A DNA stretch of 64,000 nucleotides from Aselliscus stoliczkanus (GCA_033961575.1 CM066732.1:53039001-53103000); one strand, 5' to 3'. Counted from the stretch's first letter, positions 1 through 12,710 are shown. The notes: generated by a model from the letters alone, not told the origin. Made by a program: numbers and translations.

Positions 1-1050
1 TTCAGTGATTGAAAATGCTCATTAGGAGGGAGTCTGAGCAGCTGTTAAGGGAACCCAACTGAAAGGTGCGAAATTTTCAGGGGCTGTATTTTTCTTTCTC
101 AGTCAAAAACACTCTCAATTTGCCAACGCACTTTTGCAATCATTTGTAAATTGGTCTGCCAGGGTCTCCATGAGAATGTTAAATGACAAGAAAAAGAATC
201 AATATCTCATCGCTGAGCTGGCTCGGGGTAGGCATTCATGTGAAAAACAAGATTGGGAGAGCCGATAGATGGAAGGATGCAAAGATGTCAGTCTCCCGGG
301 ATGATAAACAGCAAAGGGTGCCAAAAGCCAAGCCAGAAAGAATGATCTAAATAACCAGTGCAAGTAAATCCCACAAGAGGCAGCTATAGATGTGGAGGCT
401 TCTCTTTTTAATTTCTATTTGTCAGGGACTACTGATAAGAATTACATAAAAAAGATTATCTAGAATAAATTGACTCATGCTAAAGCAATGGCTGAAAAAA
501 AAAGCCCACCTGTGAGGCGAATTATAAAAAAACCATCTGTGGTGTGAATAAGAAAGAATACACATGAACAACTTTGGAAATAGGAAACTGACAGAGTTTA
601 GTACTGATAAAGAAAAAAATGGAGTCCCTGGGGCTAAGCCCATGTCAGTAAACCAAGACTTACCATCTAACCTAACTGCAGCGTCAGCCTCTCTCGGGGA
701 TGGGACCTTTAGCCAGTCCATCTAGAGCTACCTGGTCAGCACCAGTGAGGTCATCTGCCCAACAGATGGGAAGGCCCAGCCCTTCCCCCAGAGGCAGGGG
801 ACCTTGCCCGAAACAAGAAGCTCCTTTTTCCTCTCTCCCCTTCTGCCAACAAGGCCTTCCATTTTGTACAGCTCTTCAGAGCTCCTTTCTCATTACTAGA
901 TGGGATGCTGCCTGATGCATGAATCACTGGATAAAGCCAATGAGATCTCCAGATTTACTCAGTTGAATTTTGTTTTTTAACAGCGTAAACTCTGTATCTT
1001 GGAAGAGGCACTGCATGGAGGTGGGGATAGCTATTCAGGGTCCAATAACT
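1..1050. other. Unassigned unique sequence
   Basis: No gene, RNA or repeat that I can name. The stretch is moderately AT-rich and only short frames are open (up to about 100 codons), with no recognisable protein. It could be intronic or intergenic. Confidence 0.5.
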
Positions 1051-1054
1051 GTTA

Positions 1055-1290
1055 GCACTTACCAGGTGTTAACTGCGTGCCAGGTGGTGCCATGTATGAG
1101 GTGTGTGCATGCATGTGTGTGTGTGTGTGTGTGTGAACAAGTGGTTTCTGTGAACATTCAATAGGCCCTATGAAGTGTGCAGATTATTTTGCAGATGAGG
1201 AAACTGTGGCAGAGAGAGGCTAACGGTCTTATCGGAGGTTGCACAGCATATCAGAGCTGGGGTGTCAGCGCCCAGGCTCTGGCTATTTGA
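1055..1290 (-). mobile_element. MIR SINE relic, split by a TG microsatellite
   Basis: The plus strand reads as the complement of the MIR core: a TGTTAACTGCGTGCCAGG-like stretch, then GCAGATGAGGAAACTG, then AGAGAGGCTAACG and a CACAGC-AGAGCTGGG stretch, in the expected order. A TG tract sits between the first and second parts. The copy is heavily diverged, as usual for this ancient tRNA-derived family. Confidence 0.75.
1101..1135. repeat. (TG)n microsatellite
   Basis: TG dinucleotide tract of about 35 bp, interrupted near its start by GCATGCA. It lies inside the MIR relic. Confidence 0.9.
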
Positions 1291-3185
1291 TTCTACTTTT
1301 CATAATTTTCTACCCATGTGGGTGCACAGAAAGCAAATTTTGAGGGGACTAGCTAATATTCTCACAAGAACAAGAAAGGAATTGCTGGAGAGCTTTACCA
1401 AGCAAACTTTTCTTTTTTTTCTGGGAAGAGAATGCGATGCCAGCAGGAAGAGACAGACCTGGCCCTTGGGGTCTGGCCGTCACCTGCTGCTTTCCTTCCC
1501 CTGGTGCCATTTCTGGGACTTCTGGGTTTTCTCTACATGCAGTTATAGCCAGCTAAATAAATAAATAACTGAGGGGCGAAAGAGTATTACTTTTATGTTT
1601 TTCTCAAGCTCCTACAGAAAAAGGAGATTCACCAAAGTTATCACTTAAAATATTTTAAAATAATTACACAAGAAGCCAACAAGCCAAAACATTCTCTTCT
1701 TTTTCCAGATAGTCTCTGATTCCTTTTACAATTCTACTTCTTGGAGTAACACACCAGTCTCCCTTTTTATTTTTTCTCTCTCTTAGAAAAGCTACCCAAA
1801 CGCCTCTCAAGCTCATGCTGTGCTCATCTCGGCAAATTATCAGCGTCTCCTGAAAGATTTTCCTCAAATATTGCAAAGGCTGGTAATCAGAGCCTTGAAG
1901 AATGAAACAGAAAAAAATTTCTTTTTCTTTTTGGCTTGTGGTCTTATTCCAATATCATCTTTTTCCTCCCAAATAAATGTATGAATAACATTCTCTTCCC
2001 AAATAAAAAATGCACCATTTTTTCATTTTATTTTAGAAGGAAGGTCTGGAGGGATTGTTGATACAGTTCAAGCCAACAGCTTCCTCCAGGAGCTGCCAAC
2101 CGTCCTATTTTCTGTGTGCTTAATAGCCGCGTTGGTTTTGTGATGGTTCTTTTGTTATCCAGACCTGCCTGGCCGCGAACGAGGGCATTAAGTCAATTAA
2201 CTGCGTTTGGATGCTGCTGGCATCGCATTCTGTGAGCCAACAGAGCATCGCAAGCTTGCTCTCAGAGAAGGGAAAACAGGATTAGGCGGCTTTATGAGAA
2301 AGGTGCGGAAAGACAGCCCATGGCCCAAACGGCCCAGGTGGACCCTGAACGATCCACGGAGAAGGCAGGCCTGCCAACGTGAGCCGGTTTGGCTGCTGGG
2401 TTCCTTCCCTCCAGCCAACGTCTCAGAGCCTCCCTCATGAGACCACGGTGTATTTTCAATCCTTCTCTGAGTGGTCTTTTTTTTTTTTCAGCCATTCAGA
2501 AAACCTTTCCCTTTTCTCTTCCTCCCTTTTTCTCCTATTCCCGCCCTCTCTGTCTCAGTCTCGGCGCCCATCTTCCTTTTGTCACTGATGTTTTATAGGA
2601 TACACTCCATTTGGCTGGCATTTTTCTCCTAGGGAATTGATGTATAATCTTTTGTTCTTTCAAGCTGGTATTGTTTCCAAGAGACAAAATACCTACTTTG
2701 TGTCATGTTGTGTGTATGACTAATGACAAGAGAACAGTTATGAGCTGTATATTTGTATTCTTAGAAAGCTTAAATTAGTGTCATTTTAATATAACAATTA
2801 TAGGAGCATAAAACTGTTTGCTTCTAAAACAAAACATGTGAAAGCAAGTTAAATGGCTTAAATTATAGATGTCCACTGACTACTAAACCATTCGAATGTA
2901 GACACTAGTAATTCTCGGTTCAAAATGCTGCACGATTTCTGTTGCCTGAATGCTGCTAAGATGACTTCCTAGGCCTTCTAAGAAAAAGGGAGCACATGGG
3001 TTGAAAGAATGACAAGCCCCACCCAGGCTGGCCGTCTGTGCCTGCCCCCATCTCTCATCCCTGCTTTCTGCACTGATTCTCCCCCTTGACATTACTGATC
3101 CAGAAATTCATATCAGTCATAAGACAAAAGGATTTTAAAACTACAGATTTTGTCATAATTGAACTAATTTTAATAAACTTTTCTT
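1291..3185. other. Unassigned sequence with a possible conserved block near 2.05-2.33 kb
   Basis: No gene or nameable repeat. The part around 2040-2330 is balanced in composition, free of simple repeats, and contains AGTCAATTAACTG and AATAGCCGCG. It looks like unique, non-decayed sequence and could be a conserved non-coding element, but only a cross-species alignment could show that. A T-rich stretch follows (2470-2600). Confidence 0.4.
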
Positions 3186-3190
3186 GAGGG

Positions 3191-3292
3191 GTGAATGAAT
3201 GAATGGGTGGATAGCAGATGGGTAGATGGTGGGTGGTGAATCGGTAGAAGGATAAATGGTGGGTACGTAGATGGGTGGGTGGATGGGCAGTG
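3191..3292. repeat. GGAT/GGTG-type tetranucleotide repeat, degenerate
   Basis: About 100 bp of imperfect GAAT, GGGT, AGAT and GGTG units (GAATGAATGAATGGGTGG at the start; ATGGGTGGGTGGATGGG near the end). It is a degraded tetranucleotide microsatellite. Confidence 0.8.
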
Positions 3293-3399
3293 GACGTAAA
3301 CAGACTCTAATAATCAAATCATGTCATCTGAGGAACATCGTTTGCTTATTCTATGCAAGACATAAAAGTGGTAGATGTTCGGACACCAAGAAGTAGAAG

Positions 3400-3830
3400 A
3401 TATGTTACAGTCCCTAAAAAAGTCTCAGTTTACTTTATAAATAAAATAATATATAATTAAACATAGAATTACATGGTACAGATTGTTCAGAGAAAACTTG
3501 GGTTGCAAAAACAAAAAATAGGAATTCCAAATAAGGAATGGCGTATTCAGGGAAGGCCTTATGGGAGAGACCTGATCTCAGCAAGAGTTTCAAGGACAGA
3601 TGGGTTTGGACGAGTGGGGAAAAGGGGCCATTTCTGGGGAGTAACAAATGAAATTTGGTAGCACCAGGTCATTTCTCGTTTACTGATAGTTTCCCACTGT
3701 CCAATGGCTTTCAAAAAAATAATTATAATTTTGTCTTTTATTTAATTGGACACTCAGATCCTTGCACAAAGTAGGATCTCAATTAACATGGAGTGAATGA
3801 ATGCACTGAACAAATAAATGAAGAGTGATA
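3400..3830 (-). mobile_element. Probable L2 relic, minus strand
   Basis: The plus strand shows L2-complement features in order: GGAAGGCCTTATGGGAGAGACC and GAGTTTCAAGGACAG-like words around 3550-3600. At 3755-3830 a CACAAAGTAGGATCTCAATTAA-ATG-GAATGAATG tail in the opposite sense suggests a separate L2 or MIR tail fragment. Diverged, with uncertain boundaries. Confidence 0.45.
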
Positions 3831-3839
3831 CCGGAAGTC

Positions 3840-4470
3840 CATACTCAGACTATGGTCCCCTGAGACTTCAGCAGAAAATGGAGTTCAGCTACATCCCAGT
3901 ATGGATTATATTTCATTAGACTTCTTGGGCATAAAAGAGCCCTGACATCAAGTTTACAATATGAACTGAGAAGAGGTTGATTAGATAAAGCTTGTACATT
4001 GGCAAAAATGGAGACAAACCAGTTTTTGTACATTTTTCCCAGAGGAACCCTTTCATATTTGAAATGAAAAGGGCCCAAGGGGAAAATGGAGCCATACATT
4101 GACACAATCTTAATTAAATAACTTCACTCCCAGCTTTTTAGAAAGAAAAACTCTAATCTAATAATATTTTGCCCACGGATTGTTCTTCAAGAGGCTAACA
4201 AATCATTCTACTGGCTTCAGCCTGGCAACCAGCGATGTGCAGTAATTTAATTAGTGGACTTCCATAGCGGCAGTTTAGAGGCTTTAATCGACGATTGTCT
4301 AAACCAAACAGGAAGCTGGGCTGGGAAGTGGTACCTGCCTGTAAAGGCCCTGTGAGTGACATGGACCCTAAAGTCATCTGTTTTTTGGGAACTTCTAGCT
4401 CCAACTGAGAAAACAGTGGAGAAAACGGAATGTTTTACGTCGGGAAGACCCTGCCTGCCCCGGGGCCTCC
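3840..4470. other. Unassigned sequence, possible conserved non-coding block at 4140-4320
   Basis: No gene recognised. The part 4140-4320 is unique sequence with a TAATTTAATTAG homeodomain-type core and no repeat signature. Nothing else can be supported. Confidence 0.35.
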
Positions 4471-4479
4471 GGGTGAGGG

Positions 4480-4830
4480 TTCCGTTTAGAAGGCTCTGCC
4501 CACAGTGGCCCAGCCTTCCCTCACTTCCTGCTGCCCCTGCTCAAATGTCCCCCCAACAGAGAGGCTTGCCCAGGCCGTCCTATCTATTCGAACGCCCCCC
4601 TTCCTGTCCTGACGTCCTGTACTCTACATCCCTTCACACTTCTTTATTTTTTCCCACAGGACTTATTACGACACAACAACAATACTCGTTTATTCATTGC
4701 CAGTCACCTCCCACGAGAATAAATGGGGTAAGAGCCTTGGTCCCTTGTCCACGGTCATCAGTACATCACTTCTGCTTGAGGCTAGAACAGCGCCCAGCAT
4801 AAAGAAGGCACACTATTTAAGGAAGGAATT
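4480..4830 (+). mobile_element. L2 LINE 3' relic
   Basis: The stretch follows the L2 3' consensus: CTGCTCAAATGTCCCC, then CCTGTACTC, then CACTTCTTTATTTTTTCCC, ACTTATTACGACA, and finally a CTAGAACAGCGCCCAGCATAA-type tail. The long frame here (149 codons, plus strand) is a by-product of this C-rich relic and not a gene. Confidence 0.7.
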
Positions 4831-4899
4831 TACTGGGTTTTTGCTTTGCTTATTTAAACTCTAATTCTAAGAGGGAAGCTGAAAGTAAACGCTGCAGTG

Positions 4900-5110
4900 A
4901 GACTTAGAGTTAGCATCTCCTGAATACCTACTGTGTGTGGGGTACTGTGCTAATCACCTCCCATTCAGGAACCCTCATTACAATGCTGAGAAATGAATAC
5001 ATTATTGTCCCTTGTACCGGGGAGCAAACCAGGGCAGTCTCTGCCTGCTATGCTTTGGGTTGCAATAGCAGGATCCATACAAGGGAAGCTATATTTAGGG
5101 TTATCGCCTG
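4900..5110 (-). mobile_element. MIR-type relic
   Basis: The complement of the MIR 3' half is visible: AATACCTACTGTGTG, GGTACTGTGCTAATCACCT, then CCTCATTACAATGCTGAG. The remainder is too diverged to follow. Confidence 0.55.
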
Positions 5111-5164
5111 TGCATGCTGAAAGTAAAGAAGCACTTGAGTTGAGCGATGGTGATGATAAGTTGC

Positions 5165-5360
5165 CATACACGGTCCTTACTATGTGTTGGGGGTTCTTTT
5201 GAGTACATTACACGTGTGAATCATTTAATTCCCACCACAGCCCTGTGAAGCAATGCTGACAGTATCTGCATTTTATGATGCAAGAGGATAAGCCAGAGAG
5301 TGATAATTTGTCCAAAGTCACACAGTCAAACTAAATGTCAGAGCCTGGCTCTAGGGTCTT
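5165..5360 (-). mobile_element. MIR SINE relic
   Basis: MIR complement: CTTACTATGTGTTGG, AATCATTTAATTCCCACCAC, CCCTGTGAAG, CAAGAGGATAAGCC, then AAAGTCACACAGTCAAACTAA and AGAGCCTGGCTC. It lies a few tens of bases after another MIR-like relic in the same orientation. Confidence 0.75.
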
Positions 5361-5843
5361 GTAGAAATGCCATTAAAACAAAGCAAACAAACTGGAAGCC
5401 CAAAGGTAGAACCACGCAGCAGCTAGGACTCAGCAGGCGCTGTCACGCGGTGGGGTTACACAGGATTCCAGAGGACAGCAGTACTTTTCTGAGGAAGCTT
5501 ATGCAATATTTACGGAAAACTGCTCATTGAAGAGACCACCAAAGGTGGAATCTCCTACCAACGGGGACTGTTATACCCACTCATCACTAGGTAAGTGAGA
5601 AAAGTCATGCTCTGGGGAGCTAAAACTCTCCCCTGAGGGGGACAGAAAAAGCAGCCCCTAAAATGAGAAAGGCCATGTAGGACAATCGCCATGCTAAACA
5701 ACGTACATGAAAAAAAAACAAAAAACAAAAAACACTCCGGTCCCTTGCATTTAACTGAAGACATTTTTTGTTGAATGAGGTTCTTTTTCTTGCATCTAAG
5801 TGATTTCATTTTCCATTTGAACAGCCTCAAAACAAATGAGTCC

Positions 5844-5865
5844 AAAAAAAAAAAAAAAAAAAAAA
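5844..5865. repeat. Poly(A) tract, 22 bp
   Basis: Uninterrupted run of A followed by GAAAAG. Confidence 0.9.
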
Positions 5866-6020
5866 GAAAAGTTACTGGGAATGGAATTCAGTAATATTTA
5901 AGGAGAATTGAAATTAAATCTTATTTGATGCCTCAGTTTCTGGTTGGTCACACACAAGTTCCTGGCAGGGAGCTCACTAAGCGAAGCTTCAGGAAGCACG
6001 TTCAATGGGTGGTGATCCTA

Positions 6021-6072
6021 TGCACATACGCATACGTGTGTACACGCACACACACGCACACACACACACACG
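6021..6072. repeat. (CA)n microsatellite with purine-pyrimidine lead-in
   Basis: GCACATACGCATACGTGTGT leads into CA repeats with two CG interruptions. It ends before a GGCGGGGG stretch. Confidence 0.85.
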
Positions 6073-6189
6073 GCGGGGGAGAAGATAGGAGCAACCAAAT
6101 AGCTCAGATTTTTGTCTGTACTCATGTTACATTTCTTCAGCCAACTAGAATCTTAAGAATTTAAATATTAATAGTTATTATTTGTAATA

Positions 6190-6350
6190 TACTCATTGTA
6201 ATTCAATGAGCCCAGAACTATGCTAAGAGCTTTTTGATTATTACATCAATTAAATTCTCACAACTCGCCCACAGAAGAGCTGAAGGAATTAGGGCTCAGA
6301 AAAGACTTACCCAGCCTCCTAGCTAGAAAGAGACAAGGCTGAGACGTGCA
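6190..6350 (-). mobile_element. MIR SINE relic
   Basis: MIR complement words in order: ACTATGCTAAGAGCTTTTTG, TTAAATTCTCACAACTCGCC, TTAGGGCTCAGAAAAG, CTTACCCAGCC and CTAGCTAGAAAG. The TAATTA-rich sequence just upstream is not part of it. Confidence 0.7.
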
Positions 6351-6359
6351 CTGAGGCAG

Positions 6360-9104
6360 ATGCCACTCCAGGACGTGTGGTGGCAGCCACCCCACAGTAG
6401 TGTGCAGAGCCGTTTAGCTGGTTTCAAATCCCAGCCCCAAGCCCCACAGAGGGAGGCCAGGTGGGAAACAGTTCCTCAAAATAAAGAGGTGGGCTCTTTG
6501 ACCAGAAGAGGGAATGCTGGGAGAAGGGACAGACCCTTTCCAGCAGCTGTCATTTATTTACACGTGACCCGGACGTGCCTTGCAGGTTGCTTTCCTCCTC
6601 ACCGCCGGCACCGAGGAGACTGAACAGTACTCAGGGGACACCGTCCAGATGTGATGCCTGCTGGGTCATCTCAAAGCACAAGGACCCTAACACAAGCCCT
6701 AGGCTGCACAGTGATGTCATGGTCACTTCTGCACGGGAAGACTGGGTTGTCACCTCGCTTCTTGAGCATCACGAGATGTGACCTCAAAGCACACAGGACT
6801 GGGAAACACCAGGCAGTCAAGGTCATTTCCTTCCATTTTCCTGTTGGGATGGAGTCAAGCTTGCTGTCTTAGGTTGGACCCTCCCTAGGCAAATCCTGAG
6901 ACAATGATTTCAATGCCAGTCACTTATTTGGGAGGTGACCCCCAGAAAAGCCAGGAGGGAAGCAGGGAGTCCTGTTTCTGAGCAGGTCCCACTGGGGCCA
7001 CTTAGACTGTGCCTCCATCAAAGTGTTTACCCGCCAGCTCCTGTCCATCATGTTTGGAGAGCTGCTCCCAGGGGCAGCCCCCTGACATTTCTGGCCAGCC
7101 CTGCGGGTGGGCTCAGGGCCATGCGAAGCCGTCTGGCTGGGGTGCATGGGGCCTAGGCAGGCCGGGGAGAGGGGCTGGGCACGGGGCGCCAACAATGCCC
7201 GCCACACATACAGAAAAGCAGCTCTACTGAGAGAGGCGGCAGCCTCTGCGTCAGCGAGAAACCACAGCAGCTCCTTAGCGCCAACCAAACACCAGCCATG
7301 CAAGAATGCAGACACAGTGCTCAAGGGAAAATACAAATCTAAAGCGTATTCGAAACCCTTTGATTTTCCAATGTGTTGGTAACAAATTCAAACACTGAAA
7401 ACCACTGCCGGCTACACAAAGCTCATCTGCCTGCCGGGCCCAGTGCTCAGCGTCCCGTGCAATAGACAGCGATGCCATGCCTGGTATCAGGAAGCCCATG
7501 TCCCTTTCTCCCAAGGCTTTCCCACCTGTCCTCTCACGAGGCCTTTATCGCACCCCAGGAAGAACCCAGAGGTTCCTGCGTAGAGCACGTCAGGGCTGTC
7601 CCGCCAGTGGGACAGAGGTCAAGGTGAAGGGCTTTGCTGATCCACGGCCGTGCCAGTTTGGGTGGTCTTCCCACCAAGCCACACTAGTTCCATGACCCTA
7701 CTACCTCCTGCAGGCGAGCCCTCAGCAGGGGTGGCTGCCTTAGATCAGGAGCGCCTAAGGGATGAACTCGTCCCACCATACAGAGGTGGGACATTCTCGA
7801 GGGCAGGTGGTAACCGTCCGCTGGTACACACTGGATTTCTCAGAAAATCCCCAAATCTCCCAGGGTGGCCCAAGGACACAGCTGAAGTGACAGGGATGCT
7901 CTGAATCAGGCCACCTTTGAGCATCTCCCCTGAGGAGGGGTTATGGTGAGTCTGCAGAGATGAGCCGATTCAGGGTCTCAGACTATCTCAAAGGCACCGA
8001 GAAAATAAACACACTCTTCTTGCATTAAAGTCTCTGCTTTCTTTGAACTTCTGAATTTTAGAATATCCCCACTGATAAGGACAAATGCAATTTTCACCGT
8101 CAGTGGATCTGAACAGACAATTACACTGAGGCAATAAGACGGGGTGAGGCCAATGATGGAGATCACACTGAGTGCATCTAATGTGCAGACAAAACCCGCG
8201 GATGAAAATAAACCCCCAAAAGCAGTCAACAACTCCTTTTTTTTTTTTAACCTCTAATCTGGACACAATTTGCATATACATTCCTCTGCCTACCACCTCC
8301 ACAAAATCCCCTGCTGGTATTTGGAAGTCTGGGGAGAGGGGAGAATTCAGACAATTTTCAGAACACTTTGGGGCACACAAAGGAAACTGTTCGAGCCCTT
8401 GGCAAGGGCATCCAGGACCGAACAAGAGCTCCTTCACTGTAGACACAGCTCAGGTGGACAAGGCCCTCCAGGCGTGGTCCCCACGAGGCCCTGCCACAGT
8501 CTGGGAGCTTGATAAGAGCTTCCTAAAGTTGCTTATCTTTATAGTGGAGGCGAACCCAGGGTTCTGAGCCATGGCAGAGTAAGTGGCAGGACGGGAAATG
8601 GAGTCCCACTTCCCGCTGGACCACGCGAGGTTTGCCTCCAAGTCTTTGTCCAGGTGAACAATACGAGCCCACCCAGTGGAGTCTCATGAAAAGAGCGGTG
8701 GAGTGCGGGGTGGGGGGGTTAGGGGGGCACAGAGAAAGGCTGCAGCAGCCTGCTCATTAAAACCTCTCCAAAGAGGACAGGGACCCAGGCTGATGCACCG
8801 CTGAAGGAAGCTGGTGGCTCCTGGGGTGTTACTGGCAGGTTGTCACACAGCAGGCAGCGTCTGATGAGGTCTGTGGCGCTAACACGCTTCTGCCGGCCCC
8901 TGGCTGCCAATGGGCAGGAGGGGCACTGCCCTGCTGTTCTCTGGAAGGGGCAAGCATGAGACAGAAGTGGGGGCTTGGGAAGAGGTTTCCAGACTGGCTG
9001 GGGAGACTTGGTTTCTCCAGAAAAACAGGAGAGTCCATGAAAGTGTTCAGACAAAGCAAACCTGCTTTGTGCTGCTTTATGCATCATTTCCAGGTAAAAA
9101 CACT

Positions 9105-9152
<48 letters not shown>

Positions 9153-10200
9153 TGACAAAAGGGCATCAGTGATGCCGAAGAGCTTGCCACAGCCTAGATA
9201 CTTACAAAGGCCCTTGTGGCTCTGGGGTGGTGAGAGTGTCCCCTTCTGAGGGGCAAGGGTCTGCCTCATTGTCTAGCCCAGTGCCTGCCTGAAGTGGGGC
9301 CAACATACCCCAGGGAATTCACAGGACACCTGGCGAGCAGTTTAATGGTTACACATTTATTTTAACGTGGAATCTCATGTTTACAGCAATTGATGCTGGT
9401 TTTGCATTTACAATCGTGATACGAAATATTCTTAAAGTCGATTTATTTACACCTTTAAAAAGTGAGTTGCTTTCATTCCTGAGTAACTTTTAAGTAACAG
9501 TACATGTTGGACATCAGTCTGGTTCCCGGCAGGTGGGGGACTGCTGTGCTGACCCAGTCGGGGGAGAGGCCCAGCACTGGCGAGGAAGCGAGTGGGGTGC
9601 CCGGCCGGCTGCCCAGACTTACGGAGGCTTAGAGAGTGACTGTGCAGCATGAGAGTGCGTGAGAATTCACAGCTGGCCACCACACACCTCCTGTCCCTGG
9701 GGCAGGGACAGGCTAGAGACACGAGTCACCAGAAGAGATGGCAAAGTCCAAGGGTGGAGTGAGGGAGGCGCCATGCGGGGGAAGGAAGGATACATGAGCG
9801 ACCTTCTGAACATGACCTTCATGGAAGGCCACTCCAGGGAGCCTCCCTGATGGTTCCAACGCACAGGAGTTCTGGTGCCCACCTTGGGCATGTTCCATGC
9901 ACTGTCCCAGGTCGCTTCACCTGTTTTCCCCACAGCAGGAAATGCACCGCAGTGCTGGTGAGTGAGCTGACTTAAGGGCAAGCTGACTCATCCTGAACTG
10001 ACATTAAATCACAGAGTAAGAAAGCCACCCGCTTCTTGCCTCTACTTCAGTGCATCCATTCAGTCAAGAAGCCCCGGTCTGGCACGAATCTGTCTTTCCC
10101 AACTGTGACACTTGCTAGTTTCCCTTTTAATAAAGAGAGTTCTGGATGGGCGCCTCCATCATGAAATCATATCCATCGAGAATTTAATGATGTTATTTTA
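6360..10200. other. Mostly unassigned unique sequence
   Basis: No gene supported. Open frames are short (the longest about 150 codons, minus strand near 8.0-8.4 kb) and show no family resemblance. A fragment near 6.88-7.0 kb is reminiscent of a dispersed repeat that I cannot name. The part 9320-9480 is AT-rich, clean unique sequence that could be conserved non-coding DNA. One GT microsatellite is listed separately. Confidence 0.4.
9106..9151. repeat. (GT)n microsatellite, about 22 units
   Basis: Pure GT dinucleotide run. Its length and purity suggest a polymorphic locus. Confidence 0.95.
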
Positions 10201-10202
10201 TT

Positions 10203-10219
10203 TTATTGTATCTATTTTT
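10203..10219. repeat. Left target-site duplication of the 10.2-kb SINE
   Basis: TTATTGTATCTATTTTT, identical to the copy at 10664-10680. These 17 bp define the insertion limits of the SINE between them. Confidence 0.92.
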
Positions 10220-10663
10220 TTTTAAAGATTTTATTGGGAGAGGGAACAGCGTTGGGGAACCGGGGAAGGGGAACAGACAAGTTGCTGTCCTTTTGTTCTT
10301 CAGTCTAGTTGCGGAGGACGTTGCTTCACTGGCCCATGTTGGTATCGTCATTGCACTCTTCGCGGATGAGGCAGATCGGTCGCTGGCCTCTGGATGTCGC
10401 TCACCGCGGCTATGGGCAGCTCGCGCTGGCTGCCAGCCGCTCACACTGGCTGCCGGCCACTCACTGTAGCCTATGGCAGCCCACTGCAGCACGGGCTGCA
10501 GCCTACACCGTTACCAGGACTCGCACAGCCCAGCTCCACGTGGAGCTGTTGTTCACCATCTTAGCTGTAGAGGGCAGTGTCACTGGCCCTCATATGTGGG
10601 ATCCGAACAGGGGCCGCTGGCGTCCCAAGCCAGCTCTTAACCAATGCGCCACTTGGCTGGCCC
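10220..10663 (-). mobile_element. Long-form tRNA-derived SINE (T+ type), full length
   Basis: On the minus strand the element runs from GGGCCAGCCAAGTGG (tRNA-like head with box A and box B, at about 10663) to the AATAAAATCTTT-A tail at about 10220. The body holds a GC-rich central part with tandem GGCTGCCAGCC-type units and a unit containing TCTAGTTG / GAAGAACAAAAGGA. AATAAA plus the TCTTT Pol III terminator-like motif marks a T+ SINE, whose transcripts can be polyadenylated. It has no coding capacity and would be mobilised by L1. The perfect 17-bp duplication shows an L1-type insertion that is not ancient. Confidence 0.9.
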
Positions 10664-10680
10664 TTATTGTATCTATTTTT
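10664..10680. repeat. Right target-site duplication of the 10.2-kb SINE
   Basis: TTATTGTATCTATTTTT, identical to the copy at 10203-10219. Confidence 0.92.
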
Positions 10681-12710
10681 AATAAAGCAAATTATTCTGG
10701 TTTTTGCTTGAAATCATGATTTTTAAGTCAATGTGTTTTTTTAATCTAATCGATTTAAAGAAAATGCTATACAGCAGCACAAGACGGTGCATTTGTACCC
10801 AGGAAATGTGTGGACACGGCAGAGATTGGGAAGGTGGTAAAACACTCATCACCCTCGTTACGGTGATGATCCATCTGCCCAGCTCCCCATGGCGGAGGTG
10901 GACGTGGCCATGGGCCAGAGCGCGGCAGCAGCCTCTCCTGGCTTCTGGGTCCTCTCCCTCATCAGCTGGGCTCCGTGGTCCACACACAACACTCCCTCTT
11001 CAGTCCCAACAACACCCGATGCCTCCTTCTTCTGTTAGGAATAGTTAGGGTGCAGGTAGCAGAGCCAGGTACTATCTTAAGCAAAAACAACAAACAACGG
11101 CAATAAAAGATGAACAGAGATGCAAAACTAATCGACTGGAAAGAGACTGAGGACCTAGAGAGCCAAGCGCTAGTTCAAAGTTAGGGCAGCCCCTGAGGAC
11201 CCAGTGGAGAGGCACACGCGACTCCCGCAGGATGGAGCCATCTTTCCAGGGACGAGCCTTGTGGACCGCCTCCCCCGTGTTCCACGCCAGGGGGATGAGG
11301 GGCGGGGGTCTAACTGGCTGAGCCCAGCGTGAGTCGGGGAGGGAAAGCATGGCCGTGGTCAGCAGGGCGCTGCCTCCCCTAGGACCAGCACAGCAGGGAT
11401 TTTCGGGCCGAGGGTAGATGCTGAACAGCCCAAACATGACAAAGGTTCCTGAACACCCCGCACTCGCCCCCACACTCCACTTCTCGCCCCTGCCCCCCCC
11501 AAAGGCCCTCTGTCTCTAAAGGTCTGTCACCCTCTGTCTCTTGTAACAATATTCAGTCGCTGCCTGTCTGCCGGCCTTTCCTTCAGCCAATAAACGTGTT
11601 TGAGTTGCTCCCATGGTCACAACCCGCGTTCACCCATAGCTGCTTACAACTTACACCTGATGTTTCCCTAAAGCGCCGGAACAACGCCCTTCCTGCCCCG
11701 CCTAGCCTTCTCACCCCGCGCCCCCACCTCCCTGGGGCTCACCCCACAGCAGTCTGAGTTGTGTCCCCACCCCTGCACCTTCCTGACACCATTCTCCACA
11801 GCCAGCGGTGAACTCCTAGCGCTTCAGCGAAGAGCACCTGGCAGCCTGATGTCTTTCAGGGCCGTCGCTCTCTGCTTTCCGGAAACCCTTCTCCTTCGGC
11901 TCTGGTGCTCCTTCATCCAATGCTTCACCAAGTAACTTTTACCGGGGGGTCAGTCCACCCCTGAGCAGGCACTGTGGTCAGAGCTGGGGATCTAAGAGTA
12001 AGCAGGATGCCGAGTCCGGCACTGATGGCGCTAAGAACCTAGCGGGAAGGCGAGTAAACAGGCCGGGCCACAGCGCTGGACACTGAAGTGCAGACTGGAC
12101 CGCTGTCCCCAGCTCCTCGGCCTCTGCCTACAATGGAACAGCATCTCAGGCCCTCTGCCTTAGGAGGCTTCCCTGTCCCTCTGACACTGGGCTTGGCCAT
12201 GGGACTTCTTTGGCTGATGGAATGTGAGCAGACGTGACAAAGCAGAGGCTTTCAACATGCCACACAGCATGGCTCAGCCTTAGCACTTCTGCCGTCTGCA
12301 GTGATAAGGGCGTCCCCGAATGGGGACGTGCGGAGCAGAGTCGTACCAGCCGAGGCGCCTACGCATGAGCAAGGCCATCACCTATGTGTTGGTGGGAGTT
12401 TGGCGGGTCTAGGTTTCCCAGCACTGAGGCAGAAGCCAGACCACCCGTGGGAGGTCAGCAAGCCTTGGGGAGCACCAAGGGTGGGACCTCATCTTCCCAT
12501 GACTGATCAGAGAAGGGAGTTTGGGTGACGAAGATGAACAGTGAAGGGCAGTAAAGGCTGGACAAGAGAAAGTGGAACAGGGTGGGGGTCCCCAGTGAAG
12601 GCAGCAAAGGCACTGAGGTGCAAGAATGCGACAGGCTTGGAGCGGGTGCGTGTTTACGCTCTCTGCGGTGTCTTTCACCTGCTTCTCTGGGCAGCCCTGG
12701 AGCACCCTTC
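10681..12710. other. Unassigned unique sequence
   Basis: No gene supported. The stretch is GC-rich in places (11.2-12.5 kb) but without a dense CpG cluster. The AGCAGAGCCAGGTACTATCTTAAGCA part near 11.06 kb may be the start of the same unnamed dispersed repeat seen near 20.65 and 28.28 kb. Confidence 0.4.

Larger units (their letters stand above)
5361..6185. other. Unassigned sequence with simple tracts
   Basis: No gene seen. It contains a 22-bp A tract (5844-5865) and a CA tract (about 6021-6072). The A tract may mark the 3' end of a retroposed fragment, but I see no matching body or target duplication. Confidence 0.4.

Noticed and set aside
4356..4802. Plus-strand frame of about 149 codons
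   Set aside because: Most of it lies within an L2 3' relic.
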